Shown here: positions 59,087-64,000 of the stretch, in pieces
How the letters are laid out: each line of letters starts with the position of its first letter
How positions within the stretch are numbered: the first letter of the stretch is position 1
Source: an uncultured Lachnospiraceae bacterium
Lineage (GTDB): Bacteria; Bacillota; Clostridia; Lachnospirales; Lachnospiraceae
Length of the DNA: 64,000 nt
Direction: 5' to 3'
NCBI GenBank assembly: GCA_910587095.1
Contig: CAJUMJ010000041.1
Location: 1 to 64,000, forward strand
Position numbers and translations under genes: made by a program
The notes under the pieces: model-generated
Seen by the model: the letters and a program-made list of their open reading frames with translations, nothing else
The model's database searches: none
Told to the model about the DNA's origin: nothing

Positions 59087-59917
59087 TCATCGGGACACTT
59101 TCAGGAACAGTTCATTGATCCCCTCGTAGAATCCCACTGTCACCACCGTCTGCCCGCTGCCCATCCCCGGGAAGACATATTTGCGAAAATACGGCGTCGT
59201 CTCCAGAAGCGGATTGTCCGACTCAAAAGACGAAGGTTCGCCAAGTCCCATGTATGCCGCCCAGTCCGCCGCCAACGCGTCCGCATCAATATCCTCCCAA
59301 AGAAGCGGCGTCCTCACATAAAATTCATATATTTTTCCGTCGTCCGCGTCGATATAGGCGTCCATCAGACGGTTTGCCTTATCCGCGTTTTTCTGTGAAT
59401 TGGACAGGCTCATCTTCCAGACCGCCACATTGTTGCGCGGCTCCAGCACATCGATCGCCGAGTAGAGCATCACGTCGTAGGAGGACGCATCCACATCCCT
59501 CACCTGCAAGGGCAATATTCCCTTTTCCTTAAGCAGTTTAAGCTCCTCATTGCATGTGGCATAAATCTGCTCGTCCGTGATCTCCCTGCCGGACGGCCCC
59601 CTGCGGTTTACCACAAAAGCGTAGGAACCTTCCGGTTCCTGATAGTCCACCTCCGCATCCGCTTCATGCGTCATTGCGCTCGTCTCGCTCTCCGGGAACG
59701 CCTGGCTGCTCAGACAGCAGGACAGAATATAGAGTTTCTCGTTGCTGTTCATCTGATAGCGGTAGCCCTCCCCGGCGTTTTCCACGCTTTCCGTATGCGG
59801 GTTGTCCAGAATCCCCTGGTCCTTATACTCCGCAAGCGCCTCCGGCCCCCATATGGAAATAAACATGGCGATCGCCGCCAGTAACGGGGCCGCCAGATAA
59901 TATACTTTATTCTTCAT
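59087..59917 (-). CDS. Exported hypothetical protein next to a sensor kinase
   Basis: This 276-aa protein has a signal peptide or anchor (VYYLAAPLLAAIAMFISIWGPEALA) followed by an acidic extracellular domain without recognised motifs. It includes a Cys pair in LYILSCCLSSQAF and a strand-rich C-terminus (YVFPGMGSGQTVVTVGFYEGINELF). Its gene starts 33 bases after the sensor kinase stop on the same strand, as for small exported accessory proteins that modulate two-component systems; that role is inferred only from position. A repeat unit and 195 bases separate it from the amidase/deacetylase gene. Confidence 0.7.
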   Translation of the reverse strand: MKNKVYYLAAPLLAAIAMFISIWGPEALAEYKDQGILDNPHTESVENAGEGYRYQMNSNEKLYILSCCLSSQAFPESETSAMTHEADAEVDYQEPEGSYAFVVNRRGPSGREITDEQIYATCNEELKLLKEKGILPLQVRDVDASSYDVMLYSAIDVLEPRNNVAVWKMSLSNSQKNADKANRLMDAYIDADDGKIYEFYVRTPLLWEDIDADALAADWAAYMGLGEPSSFESDNPLLETTPYFRKYVFPGMGSGQTVVTVGFYEGINELFLKVSR

Positions 59918-59950
59918 TTCTTGTATTCTCCACGGATATCTAAAAAAAGA

Positions 59951-61489
59951 CTATGGCAGAAGGAAGCTGAAACAGGAGCCTTCCCCTTCTTTACTCTCGA
60001 TCCGTAATTCGCTGTGATGTATCTTTAAAAACTCCGCGCAAAGCGCCAGTCCGAGCCCCGACCCGTTCTTGCTTCTCGCCCTGGACTTGTCCACCATGTA
60101 AAACGCCTTGACGATCTTATTCTGTTCCGCCTCGGGTATGCCGATGCCGTAGTCTTTCACCGCGATCCTGTAGCCGCCGTCGACCACCTGCCCTGTCACC
60201 TCGACCACGCCCGTCCTGCCGCCGGATACCGACGCCTCGGACACACCGACCATATCAGCCCTCTTCTGGTCTGCCGCCTTGCCGCCTATTCCGTCCACAC
60301 CCGCCATGCCAGAACCTGCGCTATCCATCGCAACCTTACTGTCCGCCTTCGGTGCTGCGTTACTCTCCGAAGCCTTGCAGGCATTATCGATCAGATTGAC
60401 CAGCACCGTCTTGATCAGATTCGCTTCCATCCACACCACGGCTTCCTCGCACACAAAGCGGATATCCGTGTCCTTTTTCTCCGCAAACATTTCCCGCAAG
60501 TATGCAAACAATTCGCCCACCGAAGTCTCCTGCAGATTCGCCTCATCCTGCTTTGCCACGATGATATCCAGAAGGCGAAATGACATTGCCTCTAAACGTT
60601 TTCCTTCCGTATAGATATAATTTGCAGACATGATGCTCTTTTCCTCATCCAGCTTGTGGGAGCGCAGCATGTCCGCATATCCGATAATAGCCGTCAGAGG
60701 CGTCTTCAATTCATGGGCAAACGCGCCCATGAACTCCTCTCTCGCTTCGATCTCCTCCTCCAGCTTGCATATATTTTCTTCCAGCGCATTTGCCATCCTG
60801 TTAAAATCCCCGGTGAGCTGCCCCAGCTCATCCCGACTGATCTGTCTGGCGCGGTACGTGTAATCCCCCGCCGCCATTTCTCTGGTCGCCCTGGTCAGCA
60901 GGCGGATCGGCTTCGTCAGCAAGGATGCGATAAACAGCATGATGACCGTAGCGGTCAACAGTATGACCACCGTCACTTTCCGATACAGGGAAAAACCAAG
61001 GGCGCGTTCTGTGAACACCCCCGTCACATCTTTCATCGTCTCCAGGTACAGGATCCGGTTCAGCGCGTTGACAGATACGCAGGTGTGCACATAGAAACTG
61101 TCCTGCGCCCGAATCACGCGATAAGATTTGGTATGCTGATCCGTCTGCAAAAGCAGTCCCTCATCCGCGCTAAACCCGCCGCTCGTATACAGTACGTTCT
61201 TCTCCTCGTCCGCGATCCGAAGGAGTCGCCCGCCGCCCTGTCCGCCCATTTCCAGCTTGGAGGCGATCTCCTCCACCACGCTGTCGGGCAGGACGCTGTA
61301 CTTTAAGGGCACGTTCAAAGCCGCCGTCTCAAAGGCAAAGCTCAGGATGCTGCTCTCGTCGAGCGCCTGTCCCACCTCTCTGTCCAACGAAGTCTCGAAC
61401 ACATAGTTTACAAAATAAAAGCCGCTGAATCCAAGCGCCAGCGCCAGCACGATCATGGTAGACAGCACTAACTTGATTGAAAATTTCAT
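59951..61489 (-). CDS. Two-component sensor histidine kinase with HAMP domain
   Basis: The product is 512 aa: membrane helix near 8-30, extracellular sensor region (about 31-168), second helix (172-190), HAMP (about 190-245), phosphoacceptor His259 in FAHELKTPLTAIIG, N box NLIDNACKAS (Asn369 region), G1 DYGIGIPE, G2 GSGLGLAL. Between the N box and G1 (about 375-428) sits a Gly/Ala/Ser/Asp-rich insertion that ordinary kinases lack. The start overlaps the regulator stop by four bases. The signal is unknown; wall or surface stress is suggested by the neighbouring cotH and amidase genes. Confidence 0.9.
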   Translation of the reverse strand: MKFSIKLVLSTMIVLALALGFSGFYFVNYVFETSLDREVGQALDESSILSFAFETAALNVPLKYSVLPDSVVEEIASKLEMGGQGGGRLLRIADEEKNVLYTSGGFSADEGLLLQTDQHTKSYRVIRAQDSFYVHTCVSVNALNRILYLETMKDVTGVFTERALGFSLYRKVTVVILLTATVIMLFIASLLTKPIRLLTRATREMAAGDYTYRARQISRDELGQLTGDFNRMANALEENICKLEEEIEAREEFMGAFAHELKTPLTAIIGYADMLRSHKLDEEKSIMSANYIYTEGKRLEAMSFRLLDIIVAKQDEANLQETSVGELFAYLREMFAEKKDTDIRFVCEEAVVWMEANLIKTVLVNLIDNACKASESNAAPKADSKVAMDSAGSGMAGVDGIGGKAADQKRADMVGVSEASVSGGRTGVVEVTGQVVDGGYRIAVKDYGIGIPEAEQNKIVKAFYMVDKSRARSKNGSGLGLALCAEFLKIHHSELRIESKEGEGSCFSFLLP

Positions 61490-62145
61490 TCCTGCACCTC
61501 TAAGCGGTATCCCACCTTGTACACCGCTACCAGATTATGCTCCCACCCCAGTTTTTTTCTAAGGCGCTGTACATGCAGATCCAATGTGCGGCTGTCCGCC
61601 AGGTATTCCCCTTCCCACACCTTCTCATACAAGGTTTCCCGAAACAGGGCGACGTTCTTATTTTTCATAAAAAGAAGCAGAAGACCGAACTCTTTATTCG
61701 TCAGTTCCACGGGACGTCCCGCTTTCGTCACCCTGCGCGCGTCCACATCTACCGTCACGTCTCCCGCCACAAGATGCTGTTCCGCCTTGTTGTAACGTCT
61801 AAGCACCGCCTCCACCCTCGCCACCAGTTCCACCACTTCGAAAGGCTTCACCAGATAGTCGTCGGCGCCCAGTTTCAGTCCCTTCACCCTGTGCTTTACC
61901 TCATGCTTGGCAGTGATAAAAATCACCGGAATCCCCAAAGGCCGTATGTACTCCATCACGTCATATCCGTCCGCCCCCGGCAGCATAATATCCAGAAGAA
62001 CCAGTTCAAACTCTTCCTTCTCTATCAGGTCAATCGCCTGCAGACCATCCTGCACCGCCGTACAGTGATACCCAGCGGAAGAAAGATTTAAGTCGATCAA
62101 ATCACAGATCGGTTTCTCATCGTCTACAATCAGTATCTTAATCAT
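61486..62145 (-). CDS. OmpR-family response regulator
   Basis: This 219-aa cytosolic transcription factor has a receiver domain (1-115) with acidic pocket VDDEKP, phosphoacceptor Asp in LVLLDIMLPGADGYDV, Thr in VIFITAKHE and Lys in YLVKPFE. The C-terminal winged helix (about 125-219) ends NLVAVYKVGYRLEV. It forms a pair with the sensor kinase encoded four bases overlapping downstream. Its ATG overlaps the stop of the FG-GAP-like gene by eight bases. Target genes are unknown. Confidence 0.93.
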   Translation of the reverse strand: MIKILIVDDEKPICDLIDLNLSSAGYHCTAVQDGLQAIDLIEKEEFELVLLDIMLPGADGYDVMEYIRPLGIPVIFITAKHEVKHRVKGLKLGADDYLVKPFEVVELVARVEAVLRRYNKAEQHLVAGDVTVDVDARRVTKAGRPVELTNKEFGLLLLFMKNKNVALFRETLYEKVWEGEYLADSRTLDLHVQRLRKKLGWEHNLVAVYKVGYRLEVQE

Positions 62146-63247
62146 CTGTGGACTGCCACCCCCAATAAGCCCGCGCTTTCTCTACCAGTATCTCCATCGT
62201 GTCCTCGTCGCTGCACCGATAGGTATCCCTGATTTCCGTATCCGGCTCAAATCCTCCGGTTCTCTGATAGTAGATCCGGTAATCGCTCTCAATGAGAAGC
62301 GCCCCGTCCGCCCCCTCATAGCTGTACCTCGCAAGAACCACGATATCCTTGAGTCCGTCCCCGTCGATGTCCCGGCAAGTGACACCCTTGAGCGCATAGA
62401 GGTTGTCATACGCTCCCATCGGCTGCAAAACCGATATAATATCTCCCTGCTCGTTCACGAGATAAATCATAAAAATGTCATAATCCGCGATCCGGTATAT
62501 TCCCGGCGTCACCTGCAGTTTGCCGAGCTTCCCGAATGTCCGCAGATAACACTGCTCGGGAATGACCCGGAAACGGTTTCGCAAAAGCTCCTGCAAGGTG
62601 GTCGCCGTGTACAGAAATTCCGTGGAATCCCCGTCCCTTACAAACGCTGCGATGGCTTCCGCGCTCTTATTCATGCCAAAGCGGTTGATCTTTTCCGAAA
62701 TGCGATAATCCCTGTAAAAGCCGCTCCCCTCCCGATCCCGGAAAAGCACGTCCCCGACCTTGTAAGTCCCGCCGGCATAATCGTCGCTCTCATTGGCACA
62801 GGAAGTAATGAGAACGATATCCGTCCTGCCATCCCGGTTCAGATCCTGAAAGGAAACCGCCGCAATGGACTGTACCGGCTGCCTCATCTGCCCCCTGGCA
62901 CAGTAATTAGTCTCCAACTGTTCCGTCCGGTAGAGTATACGCCCGTCCGCATCCACTATAAAAAGCGCCAGCCGGTTATACAGCTCGTCAAAAGCCGGCA
63001 CCATCAAATCGCCGTCCACCGCATCCGGCTCCAAAGAAAAAACCTGGTCTTCCACCACCCTGAAGCCGCCGTCCGCTATCCCGTCACGACTCTCGATGGA
63101 CATGAAACGGTTAACGTATGTCTCGTACTCCTCCAGCACGGTATTCCCGGCCGCCCCCGCCGGAGATGCCTGTACAGTCTCAATACAAAGCAGACACCAG
63201 ACAAACGCCGCCAGGACAGACACGCTCATGTATCCACATCTTTTCAT
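62138..63247 (-). CDS. Exported FG-GAP/VCBS-like repeat protein
   Basis: This 369-aa protein has a signal peptide (MSVSVLAAFVWCLLCIETVQASPAG) and an extracellular domain with two calcium-type FG-GAP motifs, FQDLNRDGRTDIVLIT and CRDIDGDGLKDIVVLA, within a probable beta-propeller or sandwich. It has an acidic region up to the C-terminus. The start at 63247 (MKRCGY) follows GGAG; an in-frame ATG at 63292 would overlap the cotH end. The last codons overlap the response-regulator start, so it is co-translated with the two-component system and may supply or sense its extracellular signal; this is inference. Confidence 0.75.
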   Translation of the reverse strand: MKRCGYMSVSVLAAFVWCLLCIETVQASPAGAAGNTVLEEYETYVNRFMSIESRDGIADGGFRVVEDQVFSLEPDAVDGDLMVPAFDELYNRLALFIVDADGRILYRTEQLETNYCARGQMRQPVQSIAAVSFQDLNRDGRTDIVLITSCANESDDYAGGTYKVGDVLFRDREGSGFYRDYRISEKINRFGMNKSAEAIAAFVRDGDSTEFLYTATTLQELLRNRFRVIPEQCYLRTFGKLGKLQVTPGIYRIADYDIFMIYLVNEQGDIISVLQPMGAYDNLYALKGVTCRDIDGDGLKDIVVLARYSYEGADGALLIESDYRIYYQRTGGFEPDTEIRDTYRCSDEDTMEILVEKARAYWGWQSTDD

Positions 63248-63295
63248 CTGTCGTACTCCTACACTGCATGCTCCCGTGTCAACGCCTTTCACGGA

Positions 63296-64000
63296 CTACT
63301 CTTTTTCAAACACCGCTTTAATGTAAAGCCCGTCCTCCGGGATTTCCAGTTCCAGCCATGTCTCATCGGTTTTCTCGATTCCCGCTCCCCGGTCTACTTC
63401 CCATCCCGCAAAGCGATACCCATCCTTGGCTAAAACCGACACCGTAATCGGATAATCCGTGAAATATTCACCGCTCCATTTTCCGTCTTCTCCGAAAGGA
63501 ACCGCCCCGCTGTTTAAAACCACGCTTCCCGCCTCGTTCCCAGTCGTCTCGATCTCCACGGTCGAAAGCGTTCCCGACAGACCGAAGTGCTCCTTCACAT
63601 ACGGCGCGATACATGATTTGCGCCGTTTTAAAAATTCCCGGATGTTTGTCACTTCCTTGTACAGACGCTGTCCGTCCTCCCCGTAAAATCTGGCAAGATT
63701 TTTGTTCAGCGGTTCGCCCATCAGCTCGAGATAGGAGTCGATAAGCGGCTCCGTGTTTTCCTCCGAAAAAGTGATGTTGGCAAGATCCATCAGCGTGAGT
63801 GTAAAGTCCTTTTTAAACTCCTCGCTGCGGCACAGATTCGTAAAGCCTTCGCTGTGTTCCATCACCCATTTTATCGTGTCGGATTCCACCCTGTCATAAG
63901 AAAGGGAACTGGTATTGACGTCAAACAGCATCCATCTCCACCTGCCGTCCTCAAATCCGCCATCCTCAGACGGCTTCCTTGCCCGCCAAAACGCCTCGTT
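63296..64000 (-). CDS. CotH-family protein, 5' end beyond the window
   Basis: The frame stays open to base 64000, so this is the C-terminal part (about 234 residues) of a larger protein. The segment GRWRWMLFDVNTSSLSYD matches the metal-binding region of CotH kinases; the usual second acidic residue of the DxD pair is Asn here (FDVN), unlike IWDYD in the 1699 protein. The helical region and a C-terminal GYRFAGWEVDRG-type repeat tail resemble the first CotH. It ends 48 bases upstream of the FG-GAP gene and leads the two-component cluster. Confidence 0.8.
   Translation of the reverse strand, partial: NEAFWRARKPSEDGGFEDGRWRWMLFDVNTSSLSYDRVESDTIKWVMEHSEGFTNLCRSEEFKKDFTLTLMDLANITFSEENTEPLIDSYLELMGEPLNKNLARFYGEDGQRLYKEVTNIREFLKRRKSCIAPYVKEHFGLSGTLSTVEIETTGNEAGSVVLNSGAVPFGEDGKWSGEYFTDYPITVSVLAKDGYRFAGWEVDRGAGIEKTDETWLELEIPEDGLYIKAVFEKE

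Overview
The window looks like a chromosomal segment of an anaerobic, endospore-forming, Gram-positive gut-type bacterium of the Clostridia, most likely family Lachnospiraceae. The evidence is spoIIQ and spoIID genes, a SPOCS/LysM spore-type protein, CotH-family proteins, a T-box before ileS, strong AGGAGG-type ribosome binding sites, and small intergenic palindromic repeats. The genus is not resolved. I see no rRNA, tRNA, CRISPR array, prophage or transposase gene.

Layout. 1-3669 (+ strand): a structured repeat, a small membrane peptide, an XRE regulator, a striking inverted-repeat element and a secreted CotH protein. 3666-10843 (- strand): one operon, larE-larB-larC followed by a family 5 solute-binding lipoprotein, one ATPase and two permeases. 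It would make the nickel-pincer nucleotide cofactor and probably import nickel; no larA is in view. 10848-20013: aldo/keto reductase, a NlpC/P60 wall hydrolase, asnS, an exported trigger-factor-like foldase, a small membrane protein (+), a DUF1934 protein, and the ispE-GntR-(small exported protein)-murI cluster with a clear promoter and candidate operator. 20225-24685: an unassigned 211-aa protein, a GH42 beta-galactosidase and a membrane-fused aminopropyltransferase-like protein. 24939-32226: a spore-type SPOCS protein, an EamA-ogt-pyrK-pyrD operon, an XRE gene bracketed by two 161-bp MITE-like elements, pyrC and a PrcB lipoprotein. 32350-39414: plsC, a degenerate GH9 lipoprotein, an amidohydrolase, spoIIQ, spoIID and an EF-hand-like protein. 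39636-45738: a LamG protein, an aconitase-family hydratase, an AT-rich Abi (HEPN) gene and hflX. 45892-53582: an HscC-like Hsp70 translationally coupled to a 1139-aa TPR protein with a degenerate J-like N-terminus, then glgP. 53709-57376: ileS with promoter, T-box leader and an extra palindromic insert. 57410-64000: an amidase/polysaccharide deacetylase fusion, an exported protein, and a tightly overlapping cluster of sensor kinase, response regulator, FG-GAP-like exported protein and a second, truncated CotH gene.

The strongest candidates for something undescribed are these: (1) the Hsp70 plus giant TPR/J-like pair; (2) the 1445-1672 element, which folds as a multibranched RNA or could be an invertible segment; (3) a dispersed structured repeat whose two copies (19-98 and 34815-34894) carry compensatory base changes; (4) the paired 161-bp MITE-like elements; and (5) the long structured leader of the lar operon. 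All functional calls rest on reading motifs by eye; no database search was possible.
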